DNA of 64,000 nucleotides. Origin: Acinetobacter sp. 10FS3-1 (GTDB taxonomy: Bacteria; Pseudomonadota; Gammaproteobacteria; Pseudomonadales; Moraxellaceae). How positions within the stretch are numbered: the first letter of the stretch is position 1; every line of letters begins with the position of its first letter. Below the pieces are notes generated by a model. It had not been told where the DNA came from. It saw nothing but the letters and a program-made list of their open reading frames with translations, and made no database searches. The DNA lies in NCBI RefSeq assembly GCF_013343215.1, contig NZ_CP039143.1, forward strand, positions 2,852,001-2,916,000. Reading direction: 5' to 3'. The translations under genes were made by a program, and so were the position numbers. This document shows positions 18,378 to 28,375 of this stretch, in pieces.

Positions 18378-19556
18378 TCATTTTGTTTGATATTTTTTAG
18401 ACATTAAGAAAAAGTAAAATAGCATCCAAAAAATACTTATTGTCCAATTTTTCATTAAAAATGAATCAAATAAAAATGATGGAATTGTACTCAACAAACC
18501 ACACAACAATACCCATTTGTAGCCTTCAAATTTAAAATATTTAAAAAATGGAGATATTAACAAATATAAAACAATTAAAAGACCTATTGCACCTAATTCA
18601 ACAAAAGACCAAAGTAAAACAGAATGAGGGTGAAATAATGTTATACCTTCTGAATGAACCAAATATACCCCATATAAATCATTTGGAGAAAAACTAGTTT
18701 CATAAATATACCATGGCCAAACAGAACCATAACCTGTCCCAAAAATTATATTAGATGTTTTTGAAAAAAGTATTGCTAAAGATGTTTCTAGATTTGATGT
18801 TCTGGCGAAGTCCTCTAAAACAATTCTATCTTTTAAAAAGAAAAGGCTATATGCCACAAATCCTAAAAAACCTAAAAAAACAGTGACAATCATTTTTTTA
18901 AATGAAAAATTCCTCATCATTAATAACATTAAAAATAACACCAGACATAATAATGCTGCTTTTGAACCAGTTAATATAATAAGAAAAATATTTATAAAAA
19001 GACCAATTCCAGATAAAACTTTAACTCTATTACCATACATTATTTCGGAAACAAAAACTGATATTACTAATAAAATTGATACATGTATAGTAGCTGCATT
19101 TCCTAAAGGTCCTTTTAATCTATTATACCCAGAATCTCCAAAAGGGAAATAAATAGCATACAAAAGAAATATAAAAGTCAAAAACCAAGACAAATAATAA
19201 AAAAACTTCTCATAATCAGCAATATCACTATAAATATATGCTATCAAAATAATAACAACAGATACTAATAAAGGATATATAACAAATATTATATTATTAT
19301 AATCATGAAAAAAGATGGTAAAAAATGCATAAAAATAAAGAAGAATAAATAAGAATAAATATTTATTGACTAAAAATATCTTATTAAAGTTAAAAAAAAC
19401 TATCGAAAATATAAAAAATAAAATTAATGAAAACTCTTTAATATAAACAGGAAATCCAAATAAGATAATTTCAGAATTATATGGATTTAAACCTAAAAAA
19501 ATAATAAATAGTATAAAAATATAATTTTTTAAGTCATTCTTTTTTATTAAAATCAT
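18378..19556 (-). CDS. wzy: Capsule repeat-unit polymerase (Wzy)
   Basis: About 392 residues, almost entirely hydrophobic with ~10-12 membrane spans and a larger periplasmic loop in the second half (around DLYGVYLVHSEGITLFHPHSVLLWSF). HPHSVLLW with upstream GTGYGSVWP is typical of O-antigen ligase/Wzy-like polymerases. Position among wzx and glycosyltransferases supports Wzy. The frame is open up to a TTG at 19625, but ATG 19554-19556, one base after the upstream stop codon, is the likelier start. Very AT-rich. Confidence 0.87.
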   Translation of the reverse strand: MILIKKNDLKNYIFILFIIFLGLNPYNSEIILFGFPVYIKEFSLILFFIFSIVFFNFNKIFLVNKYLFLFILLYFYAFFTIFFHDYNNIIFVIYPLLVSVVIILIAYIYSDIADYEKFFYYLSWFLTFIFLLYAIYFPFGDSGYNRLKGPLGNAATIHVSILLVISVFVSEIMYGNRVKVLSGIGLFINIFLIILTGSKAALLCLVLFLMLLMMRNFSFKKMIVTVFLGFLGFVAYSLFFLKDRIVLEDFARTSNLETSLAILFSKTSNIIFGTGYGSVWPWYIYETSFSPNDLYGVYLVHSEGITLFHPHSVLLWSFVELGAIGLLIVLYLLISPFFKYFKFEGYKWVLLCGLLSTIPSFLFDSFLMKNWTISIFWMLFYFFLMSKKYQTK

Positions 19557-19557
19557 A

Positions 19558-20637
19558 TTAAAAATCCATACTATAAATTTTATTAAAAAATAAAACATTA
19601 TCATAAATTGAGAAATCAACTTCAATATTAGGATTTTTTACTTTGCTAATATTTTCAACCCATTCTTCAATAGACAATTTAATATGTATACAGTTCCCAC
19701 AATTAACTTCCACAGGTACATTTTCTGAAACTATGGATAATAGATTAGCTGCTTGTGCTTCTACAGCAACTAATCCTAGCCCTTCCCATAAAGATGGAAA
19801 TACAAAAACATCAAATACACTAAGCATAATAACAGGTACATCTTTACGTAAGCCTGTAAATATCACATAAGGTGTCAAGTCCAAATCTTCTACTTTTTTT
19901 TCAATTTCAGCTTTTAATGTGCCATCACCCACAAGAACTAAATATGCTTTTTGATTTGTTTTTCGAAGCTCAAAAAACATATCAATTAAAAACCTATGGT
20001 TTTTCGGCTCTTCAAACCGTCCAACATGACCTATTACAAAGGCATTGTCAGGTAAGCCAAAATCTTTTCGCATATTAACATTTTTATATTTTGGATCATA
20101 TTTACTGATATCTATTCCGCAAGGAATGACTACACAGTTTTTCTTAGTCTTCCATTTTATTCCGTATAAGTTTTCTGCTGCCAAGCTGCTGACAGCGATT
20201 CTAGTTGTCGCAAACATTGATATTAAAAATTTCATAAATGAAAAATAGCACTTACGGATAAAAGAGTTATTTTTCTCTTTAAGCCTAGTATCACTATGAC
20301 AATGACTAATTCTATTTTTTATACCGCACAAATAAGCAACTAATAAAACTAAACCACTAAAGGCATGTACATGACTATGTACGATGTCTGGATTTATTTT
20401 TTTAAAAGCTCGAAACAAATTTAATGCATATACAAATGGATTGGCAGAATATTGGCAATAATGAATTTGACTGCCTAAACTATAAATTTCATCATCATAA
20501 AATGCCTTTTCTTTGTGATGAACAATGAATTCATGATTAATCAACCCTTTATCAGTATTACGCAGCAAAGTCATCAACCATGCCTCTACACCGCCAGCAT
20601 TCATTGCACCTAAAACATGTACAACTTTCTTAGACAT
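19558..20637 (-). CDS. Glycosyltransferase family 4, capsule assembly
   Basis: 359 residues. N-terminal VVHVLGAMNAGGVEAWLMTLL is characteristic of GT4 enzymes such as EpsF. FVIGHVGRFEEPKNHRFLI marks the central hinge, and VFPSLWEGLGLVAVEAQAA with PVEV the donor-binding E-x7-E site. It overlaps wzx by 8 bases and is followed immediately by wzy. One of three glycosyltransferases that, with WeeH, would build a tetrasaccharide unit. Specificity unknown. Confidence 0.9.
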   Translation of the reverse strand: MSKKVVHVLGAMNAGGVEAWLMTLLRNTDKGLINHEFIVHHKEKAFYDDEIYSLGSQIHYCQYSANPFVYALNLFRAFKKINPDIVHSHVHAFSGLVLLVAYLCGIKNRISHCHSDTRLKEKNNSFIRKCYFSFMKFLISMFATTRIAVSSLAAENLYGIKWKTKKNCVVIPCGIDISKYDPKYKNVNMRKDFGLPDNAFVIGHVGRFEEPKNHRFLIDMFFELRKTNQKAYLVLVGDGTLKAEIEKKVEDLDLTPYVIFTGLRKDVPVIMLSVFDVFVFPSLWEGLGLVAVEAQAANLLSIVSENVPVEVNCGNCIHIKLSIEEWVENISKVKNPNIEVDFSIYDNVLFFNKIYSMDF

Positions 20638-21853
20638 CTTGAGTTAATTCCTGAATTTTTTTATAAGTAATAAATGAGCTGATTAGAAATTGCGAAACTG
20701 CAGATAATATTGTGGTATAAACAGCCCCAGTCAATCCATATCCAGGGATCAACAAATAACTATATATAATTGTCAGACATACTAAAATTAAAAAAATAGG
20801 CATTTGTATTTTTAACAATTTCAGACTTGTAAGCAAATAGCCATTTACTACTGAAAGGTAGGTAAATATTCCAGCAATCATAATATAGGGCAATAAATAA
20901 GCATATGCTAGATAATCATTCCCATATATAATTTTTATAATAAAATTATTTAAGAACAGAGATATAACTAAACCAACCACACCAAGAGATAATGCTATAA
21001 AAAATGCATTTTTTATTATTCTCTTTAATTCATCTATTCTTAAATCTCTATAAAATTCTGAAAAATTTGGACTCAAATACTGACACACTGAATTTATCAC
21101 TATTCCACCTATGACAATGAAATAATACAAAATTGTATAAACGCCTACCAACTCCACATTTGAATAATGCTCCAAAAAATATCTTGGAATATTTGTTTGC
21201 AATGACACTAACATTACAGAAATGCCTAATGGTAATCCAATTTGCACAATTTTTTTTAATTTTTTATCAAAAAAATTAATTTCTCTTAAATAGTTTATAT
21301 TTTGCCTAATATCCAATAAAACTAAGACAAAAAGGTAACCTATAAGTGTCGCTATAAGTGAATAAACTATATTGTGAGTTAAATAGAGAACACAGAAAGA
21401 AAGTAGAATTACCAAAACTGACTTAAAGGTTAAGGATCTACTGATAAATTTTGTTTTTTTATTGGCATTATAATAAGCATATATAATATCTGATACAGAT
21501 TCACTTGCTTTTATCAATACAACAACAAGTACAATACTCAGTGCAAGATTATTTTTCCAATCAATAAAAAATAAACTTACAATTATTGCAAATAATATAG
21601 TCAGCAATCTTAATGAAAAATATTCTGAATAGCTAAATTTTCTTTCTAAATTCAAATCTGCAACAACTAAAGGCCGCAATTGCAGATTTGATAACATAAA
21701 AATTGGAGCTGTTATTGCTAAAGCATATGAATAGTATCCCAACTGTATAGGATTACTAAAATGAGTAAACATGATTAGCATCAGCCATTGAGAAAAGGCA
21801 AATAAAATATTGCCACTCAATAACCATTTTGCTTTATTTAACAAGCTCCACAT
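20630..21853 (-). CDS. wzx: Capsule repeat-unit flippase (Wzx)
   Basis: 407 residues, a polytopic membrane protein of the MATE/MOP oligosaccharide-flippase family, with about 12 hydrophobic segments. N-terminal KWLLSGNILFAFSQWLMLI and internal QIGLPLGISVMLVSLQTNIPRYFLEHY are typical of Wzx. It would move undecaprenyl-linked units across the inner membrane for Wzy. It lies 4 bases from tviC and overlaps the following glycosyltransferase gene by 8 bases. AT-rich like its neighbours. Confidence 0.9.
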   Translation of the reverse strand: MWSLLNKAKWLLSGNILFAFSQWLMLIMFTHFSNPIQLGYYSYALAITAPIFMLSNLQLRPLVVADLNLERKFSYSEYFSLRLLTILFAIIVSLFFIDWKNNLALSIVLVVVLIKASESVSDIIYAYYNANKKTKFISRSLTFKSVLVILLSFCVLYLTHNIVYSLIATLIGYLFVLVLLDIRQNINYLREINFFDKKLKKIVQIGLPLGISVMLVSLQTNIPRYFLEHYSNVELVGVYTILYYFIVIGGIVINSVCQYLSPNFSEFYRDLRIDELKRIIKNAFFIALSLGVVGLVISLFLNNFIIKIIYGNDYLAYAYLLPYIMIAGIFTYLSVVNGYLLTSLKLLKIQMPIFLILVCLTIIYSYLLIPGYGLTGAVYTTILSAVSQFLISSFITYKKIQELTQDV

Positions 21854-21857
21854 AATA

Positions 21858-22883
21858 TTAAGTTAAACTTTTAACATACCATGACATAGCAAAATCGATG
21901 CCTTCATCAATATGGTAGTTAGCCTTATATCCTAATAATCTTTCAATTTTTCCTACACTTGCTTGTGAATGTCGTACATCCCCTGCACGGAAGTCCCGAT
22001 ATACAGGCTCTTTAGTATAAGTCACACCATTTTCATTTAGCGCAGCTTTAATGGCATTAAACAAATCATTGAGTGTAGTACGATCTCCGACTGCCACATT
22101 ATAAACCTGATTTTTGGCTTCATCATTTTGCGTAGTGGCTGCCAGAATATTGGCCTGCACTGTATTTTCAATAAAACAGAAATCACGGCTGGTTTCACCA
22201 TCACCATTAATGAATACATCATCACCAGCAATCATAGCTGCGGTCCATTTTGGAATGACTGCAGCATAAGCACCATTTGGGTCCTGACGCTTGCCGAAGA
22301 CATTGAAGTAACGCAAACCGATGGTTTTAAAGCCATAGGTTCGGGCAAAGACTTCAGCATACAGCTCATTGACATATTTGGTGACCGCATAAGGCGAAAG
22401 TGGCTTGCCGATATTTTCTTCAACTTTAGGCAGTGCCGGATGGTCACCATAAGTTGAACTGCTGGCGGCATAGGTAAAACTTTTGACTTCTGCATCTCGT
22501 GCAGCTGTCAGCATATTTAAAAAGCCGGTAATATTGGCTGCATTGGTGGTAATCGGGTCAGCAATTGAACGCGGTACAGAACCTAAAGCGGCTTGGTGCA
22601 AGACATAGTCCACACCTGCACATGCTGTCTGGCAGTCTTCAAAATTACGGATATCACCTTCATAAAACTTGAAGTTTGCCCATTGTTCAGGTGTCACCAA
22701 GCTCTGCACTTCATCCAGATTATGCTGATGCCCTGTGGCAAAATTGTCCATACCCACTACATTTTGGTTCAACGTTAACAGGGTTTCCAGTAAATTCGAG
22801 CCAATAAAGCCTGCCACACCGGTAATTAGCCAGGTTTTTGGTGCTTGTTGTAATTGCTCGCATACAGTTTGATATTGGCTCAT
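21858..22883 (-). CDS. tviC: UDP-GlcNAc(A) 4-epimerase (TviC/WbpP-like)
   Basis: 341 residues, extended SDR epimerase. [16 protein letters not shown] with an N-terminal extension before the Rossmann motif, [17 protein letters not shown], and catalytic YAVTK are all as in TviC of the Vi-antigen pathway and WbpP. It follows tviB by 18 bases in the same operon, so together they probably make UDP-GalNAcA from UDP-GlcNAc. In Acinetobacter such genes are named gne-type. Composition is less AT-rich than wzx, suggesting it belongs to a shared module. Confidence 0.9.
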   Translation of the reverse strand: MSQYQTVCEQLQQAPKTWLITGVAGFIGSNLLETLLTLNQNVVGMDNFATGHQHNLDEVQSLVTPEQWANFKFYEGDIRNFEDCQTACAGVDYVLHQAALGSVPRSIADPITTNAANITGFLNMLTAARDAEVKSFTYAASSSTYGDHPALPKVEENIGKPLSPYAVTKYVNELYAEVFARTYGFKTIGLRYFNVFGKRQDPNGAYAAVIPKWTAAMIAGDDVFINGDGETSRDFCFIENTVQANILAATTQNDEAKNQVYNVAVGDRTTLNDLFNAIKAALNENGVTYTKEPVYRDFRAGDVRHSQASVGKIERLLGYKANYHIDEGIDFAMSWYVKSLT

Positions 22884-22901
22884 GTTTAGGGTCCCTATAA
22901 A

Positions 22902-24179
22902 TTACAGACGAAGGTCAGATTCAGATTGATCCAGTACATATTTTAAGTCATATAAAATATGTGCCGACTTACCCAAGGCACGTAATGCATCTACACCCAT
23001 AGCTTTAAACTGATCATGTGCAACCGCCAAAATCACCGCGTCATACTGACCCTGCTCCAGGTTTGCAACTGGAGTAATCCCGTATTCATGTTGGGCTTCG
23101 CGAGCATCCACCCATGGGTCATGCACATCGGCAGCAATATTGTATTCTGTCAGTTCATTGACAATATCAATAATTTTGGTATTACGAATATCCGGGCAGT
23201 TTTCTTTAAAGCTTAAACCTAAAACCAGAACCTTAGCGCCTTCGACCTGAATTTTTTTCTTGATCATGGCCTTGACCAGCTGGGTAACCACATAAGCCCC
23301 CATAGCATCATTCAGACGGCGGCCTGCCAGAATAATTTCAGGGTGATAACCGATAGACTGTGCCTTATGAGTCAAATAGTATGGATCGACACCAATACAG
23401 TGTCCACCGACCAGACCTGGACGGAATGGCAGGAAGTTCCATTTGGTACCAGCAGCCTGCAAAACTGCTTCGGTATCAATTCCCATTTTATTAAAGATCA
23501 CCGCCAGTTCATTAATCAGAGCAATGTTGACATCACGCTGGGTGTTTTCAATCACTTTTGCCGCTTCAGCCACTTTAATACTGGTGGCTTTATGTGTACC
23601 TGCCTCAATCACCAGGTTATATACCTGATCGACAAACTCGGCGACTTCAGGGGTAGAACCTGAGGTAATTTTCAGAATATTGGTCACACGGTGCAGTTTA
23701 TCGCCCGGGTTAATCCGCTCCGGACTATATCCAGCAAAGAAGTCCTGATTGAACTTCAGGCCTGACACTTTTTCCAGAACAGGAATACAGGTCTCTTCAG
23801 TCGCACCCGGATATACGGTGGACTCATAAACCACCACATCGCCTTTTTTAAGCACCTGACCAATGCTGGTCGAAGCCTTAACAAGAGGAGTTAAATCTGG
23901 CTGTTTAAAATCATCAATAGGTGTAGGCACAGTCACAATAAAAAAGTTACAGCTTTTTAAATCTTCTAAATTTGCTGAATAACTCAGCTGATTGGCCTGT
24001 TTGAGTTCTTCTGGAGAAACTTCTAAGGTATGGTCTTGGCCACTTTTAAGTTCATCAATTCGTTTTTGGTAGATATCAAAACCGATTACAGGTACTTTTT
24101 TCCCAAATTCAACCGCAAGTGGCAAGCCCACATAACCTAACCCAATCACCGCAATTTTTAAATCTGCAATAGATAGCAT
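22902..24179 (-). CDS. tviB: UDP-HexNAc 6-dehydrogenase (Gna/TviB/WbpO-like)
   Basis: 425 residues. Canonical UDP-sugar dehydrogenase features: [18 protein letters not shown] (11-27), [10 protein letters not shown] (~151-160), active-site Lys208 in [15 protein letters not shown], and the catalytic cysteine C261 in [15 protein letters not shown]. It oxidises UDP-GlcNAc or UDP-GalNAc to the uronic acid. Full match to TviB/WbpO organisation and first gene of the leftward operon. In contrast to the ugd product in this locus, its active site is complete. Confidence 0.93.
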   Translation of the reverse strand: MLSIADLKIAVIGLGYVGLPLAVEFGKKVPVIGFDIYQKRIDELKSGQDHTLEVSPEELKQANQLSYSANLEDLKSCNFFIVTVPTPIDDFKQPDLTPLVKASTSIGQVLKKGDVVVYESTVYPGATEETCIPVLEKVSGLKFNQDFFAGYSPERINPGDKLHRVTNILKITSGSTPEVAEFVDQVYNLVIEAGTHKATSIKVAEAAKVIENTQRDVNIALINELAVIFNKMGIDTEAVLQAAGTKWNFLPFRPGLVGGHCIGVDPYYLTHKAQSIGYHPEIILAGRRLNDAMGAYVVTQLVKAMIKKKIQVEGAKVLVLGLSFKENCPDIRNTKIIDIVNELTEYNIAADVHDPWVDAREAQHEYGITPVANLEQGQYDAVILAVAHDQFKAMGVDALRALGKSAHILYDLKYVLDQSESDLRL

Positions 24180-24484
24180 TTTAACGCCTTATTTATGTAC
24201 TGTACTTATGAAGATTAAATCTTTCGGCAGGAATACTAGCAGAAAATCAAGGAATTTCTATGACGTTTTATATTCATCCTCTTGAAAAGCCAATTATGAT
24301 GTAGGCTTTTTGTGAAAATTCACATAATTCAATTTCACTTAGCGCCATACTCACTTTTCTCATTATTATGCTCACCCGAAGGGTTTGATCAAACAGGAAA
24401 ATTGATTACAAAATGCTATATACCTATTTGACAAGTTCGGTAAAATAGCCGCAATTTATTTAAAACTTTTTAAAAAATTTAATA
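24180..24484. promoter_or_regulatory. Divergent promoter region between tviB and wza
   Basis: This 305-base gap separates the two divergent capsule operons, so both main promoters must be here. A TTGACA hexamer at 24428-24433 is the best -35 candidate toward wza, but no good -10 stands 16-18 bases after it. I see no JUMPstart-like sequence. AT-rich, with no coding frame. Confidence 0.5.
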
Positions 24485-25597
24485 ATGGAATTTCGTGTGC
24501 AACACTTTCAACTGGCTATTTTATTGGCATGTGGCATTGCCACCACTGGCTGTGCGGTCACCTCTGGCCTACAAACTTCTGACCTGCCGAGTGAAGGTAT
24601 CTATCAGACCGAGGCCGGCACTCGAGTGAATGTCATTCGACTGACCCAAGATAATTTATTTGCGCTTCAGCCTGCACAAGCCAGTCCAGCCCATTTGACT
24701 GCCTTATTTAGTACACCGCATAAAAACTACCGTTTAAGCTCTGGCGATATTCTTTCTATTTATTTATGGGCCTATCCTGAAATTACCCCTCCTACCAATA
24801 CCATCAGCAGTGAAAAAGCAGTCGAGTCGAATGGTTATCAGATTGACTCACAGGGTTATATCCAGTTTCCGATTATTGGTCGCTACAAGGCCGCTGGCAA
24901 GTCACTTGCTCAGGTGAATTCAGAACTGCGCAGCCAGCTTGCACGCTATTTAAAAACCCCCGATGTCATTGTACGGGTCTTGTCTTATCAAGGTCAGCGT
25001 TTTTCAGTACAAGGCAATGTGATGCAGGGCGGTCAATTCTATCTCAGTGATCAGCCGGTCAGTGTCTATACTGCACTGGGTATGGCAGGTGGGGTAAACG
25101 CCCAGCAAGGCGATAACGCCTCAATCAGCCTGGTACGTCAGGGGCGTACCTATAACTTGAATACAGTGGAACTGGAAAAAGCAGGTCTGTCTCTGCACAA
25201 TCTGCTGATTCAGCCCAATGACACCCTGTATGTGAACAGCCGTGAAAACCAGAAAGTCTATGTTATGGGTGAATCTGGTAAAAATCAGTCTCTCCCAATG
25301 CGGGATCAGGGCATGAGCCTGAGTGATGTGATTGGGGAAAGCCTGGGCTTAAATCCCCTTTCTGCAAGTCGCAGCAAAATTTATGTGGTGCGTAGTGCCT
25401 CAGACCATGCCATGACCGAAATCTATCATCTAGATTTGAGCAGTATTGGTGACTTTGGTCTGGCCAACCAGTTTAAAATGCGCAGCAATGATATTGTCTA
25501 TGTCGATGCATCAGGTTTGGCACGCTGGCAACGTGTCGTGAACCAGATTATTCCATTCTCAAATGCGTTGTATAATCTTGATCGTCTGGGGCAATAA
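24485..25597 (+). CDS. wza: Capsule export outer-membrane lipoprotein Wza
   Basis: 370 residues. A lipoprotein signal peptide ends in ATTGC (Cys23). The mature protein has the poly-saccharide export domain (YRLSSGDILSIYLWAYPEI onward) and SLBB-type repeats, as in Wza, which forms the outer-membrane capsule channel. Start taken as ATG 24485, which gives an Arg in the signal n-region; a GTG at 24497 with GGAA upstream would give a 366-residue protein and is a real alternative. The stop shares one base with the start of wzb. Confidence 0.94.
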   Translation: MEFRVQHFQLAILLACGIATTGCAVTSGLQTSDLPSEGIYQTEAGTRVNVIRLTQDNLFALQPAQASPAHLTALFSTPHKNYRLSSGDILSIYLWAYPEITPPTNTISSEKAVESNGYQIDSQGYIQFPIIGRYKAAGKSLAQVNSELRSQLARYLKTPDVIVRVLSYQGQRFSVQGNVMQGGQFYLSDQPVSVYTALGMAGGVNAQQGDNASISLVRQGRTYNLNTVELEKAGLSLHNLLIQPNDTLYVNSRENQKVYVMGESGKNQSLPMRDQGMSLSDVIGESLGLNPLSASRSKIYVVRSASDHAMTEIYHLDLSSIGDFGLANQFKMRSNDIVYVDASGLARWQRVVNQIIPFSNALYNLDRLGQ

Positions 25598-26025
25598 TGC
25601 AGTTTCGTAATATTCTCGTCGTGTGTATTGGTAATATTTGCCGTAGTCCTATGGCGGAGTTTTTTTTAAAACAGGAATTTCCTGAGTTGACTATTCATTC
25701 AGCAGGAATCTCAGGCATGGTCGGCTATCCGGCTGATGCAAAGGCTCAACACTGCATGCAGGGTTTTGACATTGATATGCAGAGTCATGTTGCCCGAAAG
25801 CTGAATAGCGAGATGGTCAAACAGGCGGATCTGATTTTGGTCATGAGCAAAAACCAGCAACAGTATATTGAAAAAACCTGGCCTTTTGCCAAAGGCAAAA
25901 CTTTCCGTTTGGGACATTGGCAGTCAAAAGATATCGCCGATCCTTATCAACATGATCAGGCATTTTTTGACAGCACCTGTCAGCAAATCCAGCAATGCGT
26001 TGCTGACTGGAAAAAACATATTTAA
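25597..26025 (+). CDS. wzb: Low-molecular-weight protein-tyrosine phosphatase Wzb
   Basis: 142 residues. The P-loop CIGNICR (C10 to R16) followed by SPMAE, and the general-acid DPYQHD near residue 113, are the hallmarks of LMW-PTPs. It dephosphorylates the C-terminal tyrosines of Wzc to let capsule polymerisation cycle. Coupled to wza by TAATG and followed by wzc. Cytosolic. Confidence 0.95.
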   Translation: MQFRNILVVCIGNICRSPMAEFFLKQEFPELTIHSAGISGMVGYPADAKAQHCMQGFDIDMQSHVARKLNSEMVKQADLILVMSKNQQQYIEKTWPFAKGKTFRLGHWQSKDIADPYQHDQAFFDSTCQQIQQCVADWKKHI

Positions 26026-26042
26026 TTTTTTGAATGACAATT

Positions 26043-28229
26043 ATGAGCCAAAATACCAATACCGAAGACACTATTGATTTAAAAGAGTTATTTTTCTCTT
26101 TAATTGCTCAATGGAAACTGATCGCCCTCTGTGTACTGCTGAGCTTGATTGCAGCACTCTTCTATTTAAGAATTACCCCCAACACCTATGCGGTAGATGC
26201 GCTGGTACAGGTGGAAGATAGTAAAGGCGCTTCTGCTGCCCTACTGGGTGATTTATCTACTATGATTGAGCAGAAGTCCCCTGCTCAGGCAGAAATTGAA
26301 ATTCTAAAATCCCGTCTGGTTTTAGGTTCAGTAATCAACGACCTCAATTTAGACGTGGTGATTGCAAGTGCAGAAGATAACACCTGGAATCGCTTATTAA
26401 AAAAACATGAATATGATGTGGAATATTCCAAAAAATCTGTTCTTTTCAAGGATAATCAGCAAAGCTTTGATGTACGCCAGTTTCAGGTCCCTGCCTACTT
26501 TAGGGACAAAAGCCTGCTGTTAACGTTCGGAAACAACCAGTATAGCCTGACTGATCCAAATACAGACGAGACTGTTTTTTCAGCTCCACTGAACCAGCTT
26601 AGCCAGTCCCAGTCAGCATATGGCCTATGGAAAGTTGCGATTTATAGTCAGGATCATCCAGCAGCGAGTTATTATATCCAAAAGCAGAGCTTGCCTGCTG
26701 CGGTACGAACGCTGTTGAATAATTATTCGGTGGCCGAAAAAGGTAAAATGACCGGTGTACTGGGACTGAGCTATCAGGGTCAAGACAAACAGCATATTAC
26801 CCAAGTCCTGAATACTATTTTATCGGCTTATAGCCAGCAGAATATCGAACGCCGCTCTGCTGAATCAGCTCAAACCTTAAAATTTCTGGATGAGCAGCTT
26901 CCCGAGTTACGTCAAGAACTGGATGTTGCAGAACGTGAATTCAACCAGTTCCGTCAGCAATATAATACCGTCGATGTGACCAAAGAATCTGAATTATATT
27001 TAACTCAAAGCATTGCGTTAGAAACTCAAAAAGCGGAACTTGAACAGAAAGTCGCTGAAGCGTCTGCACGTTATACGGCAGAACATCCGGTCATGCAGCA
27101 AATGAATGCCCAGTTAGGCGCAATCAATAAAAAGATTGAACAACTCAGCAGCACCTTAAAGCAGCTCCCGGACTTGCAGCGTCGTTATTTACAGCTTTAC
27201 CGTGAAGTAGAAGTCAAACAGCAGCTATATACCTCGCTGCTCAATTCCTATCAACAGCTGAATATCGCCAAAGCCGGTGAAATTGGGAATGTGCGGATTG
27301 TCGATACTGCAGTGGCGCCCATTGAACCCATTAAACCGAAAAAGCTTCAGATCCTGATTTTATCAATTTTCCTGGGCGGTTTTCTCGGAACCCTGCTTGC
27401 TTTGCTGCGCAATATGATGCGTTCAGGAATCAAAGATGCAGCCCAAATTGAAAACGAACTGGATCTGCCGGTTTATGCCACTGTTCCTCGCTCACTGATT
27501 CAAGAGAGTCGTATCAAACTTCTGAAGAAGAAAAAGCATATTCCAATTCTTGCGGTGAAGGATAGCGGTGATATTGCCATTGAAAGCCTACGTAGTATGC
27601 GTACTGCGATTCACTTTGCCCTCAGCAGTGCCCAGAATAATATTATTGCCCTGAGTGGCCCTGCGCCTGAAATCGGTAAGTCCTTTATTGCCGTGAACCT
27701 GGCCACGATTCTGGCACAAGGGGGGAAACGGGTATTAGTGATAGATGGTGATATGCGTCGTGGCTATTTACATAAGTACTTTAATGCCGAGGTACAGCCA
27801 GGTTTAGCTGAATTGTTGAATCATCAAAATAACTACGACGATGTCGTTCAAAGTGCAAGCGTGGAAAACCTGTTCTTTGTGACACGTGGTAAAAGTCCGG
27901 TCAATCCGTCTGAACTCTTAAGTACAGCACATTTTAAAGCTTTTCTGGATCAGGCCTCGGCCAGTTTTGATCATATCCTGATTGATACCCCACCTGTGCT
28001 TGCAGTGACTGACGGGATTATTATTGCGCAATATGCGGGTGTAAATTTATTGGTTGCCCGTCATGCCAAAACACAAATCAAAGAACTGGAGATCACGGTG
28101 AATCGCTTTGAACAGGCCAATGTCAAAGTCAATGGTGTCATTCTGAATGATGTACAAAAAGCCAATGGTGGTTATAGTTATGGTTATAACTATGCCTATG
28201 CTTATACCGCAAATAAAGACCAGGACTAA
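26043..28229 (+). CDS. wzc: Capsule tyrosine autokinase Wzc
   Basis: About 728 residues. N-terminal Wzz domain between two membrane segments (~30-50 and ~435-455), a coiled-coil region (~275-390) with the proline-rich approach to the second segment, and a cytoplasmic BY-kinase. Walker A is GPAPEIGKSF, A' is VIDGDMRRGYL and Walker B ILIDTPPVLAVTD. The C-terminal tail carries a cluster of six Tyr in YSYGYNYAYAY, the autophosphorylation sites. Start at 26043 is chosen over 26034; neither has a good ribosome site. It controls chain length with Wza and Wzb. Confidence 0.95.
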   Translation: MSQNTNTEDTIDLKELFFSLIAQWKLIALCVLLSLIAALFYLRITPNTYAVDALVQVEDSKGASAALLGDLSTMIEQKSPAQAEIEILKSRLVLGSVINDLNLDVVIASAEDNTWNRLLKKHEYDVEYSKKSVLFKDNQQSFDVRQFQVPAYFRDKSLLLTFGNNQYSLTDPNTDETVFSAPLNQLSQSQSAYGLWKVAIYSQDHPAASYYIQKQSLPAAVRTLLNNYSVAEKGKMTGVLGLSYQGQDKQHITQVLNTILSAYSQQNIERRSAESAQTLKFLDEQLPELRQELDVAEREFNQFRQQYNTVDVTKESELYLTQSIALETQKAELEQKVAEASARYTAEHPVMQQMNAQLGAINKKIEQLSSTLKQLPDLQRRYLQLYREVEVKQQLYTSLLNSYQQLNIAKAGEIGNVRIVDTAVAPIEPIKPKKLQILILSIFLGGFLGTLLALLRNMMRSGIKDAAQIENELDLPVYATVPRSLIQESRIKLLKKKKHIPILAVKDSGDIAIESLRSMRTAIHFALSSAQNNIIALSGPAPEIGKSFIAVNLATILAQGGKRVLVIDGDMRRGYLHKYFNAEVQPGLAELLNHQNNYDDVVQSASVENLFFVTRGKSPVNPSELLSTAHFKAFLDQASASFDHILIDTPPVLAVTDGIIIAQYAGVNLLVARHAKTQIKELEITVNRFEQANVKVNGVILNDVQKANGGYSYGYNYAYAYTANKDQD

Positions 28230-28244
28230 TTCAGTCTAAACTTA

Positions 28245-28279
28245 GATTTCACATCCTGCTTGAAGCAAGGTGTGAAATC
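28245..28279 (+). other. Stem-loop after wzc
   Basis: Nearly perfect inverted repeat, arms starting GATTTCACAT and ending GTGTGAAATC, with a central CTTGAAG. The stem is long (about 15 bp with wobble pairs) but is not followed by a T run, so it may protect the wzc 3' end or partly separate it from wzi rather than act as a simple terminator. Confidence 0.6.
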
Positions 28280-28375
28280 ATCCTCTATTACATTTATTCC
28301 AAATGATCATTGTTGAAAAAATCAACTAAAAACCCTATCGTGGTTACAGTTTAAAACTCCTGAGAATATACAAGA

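Noticed and set aside
19557-19625. TTG-initiated extension of wzy
   Set aside because: It would overlap the upstream glycosyltransferase by 68 bases; an ATG directly after that gene's stop is available.
24428-24460. TTGACA as the wza promoter
   Set aside because: No acceptable -10 element at 16-18 bases; noted only as part of the divergent regulatory region.
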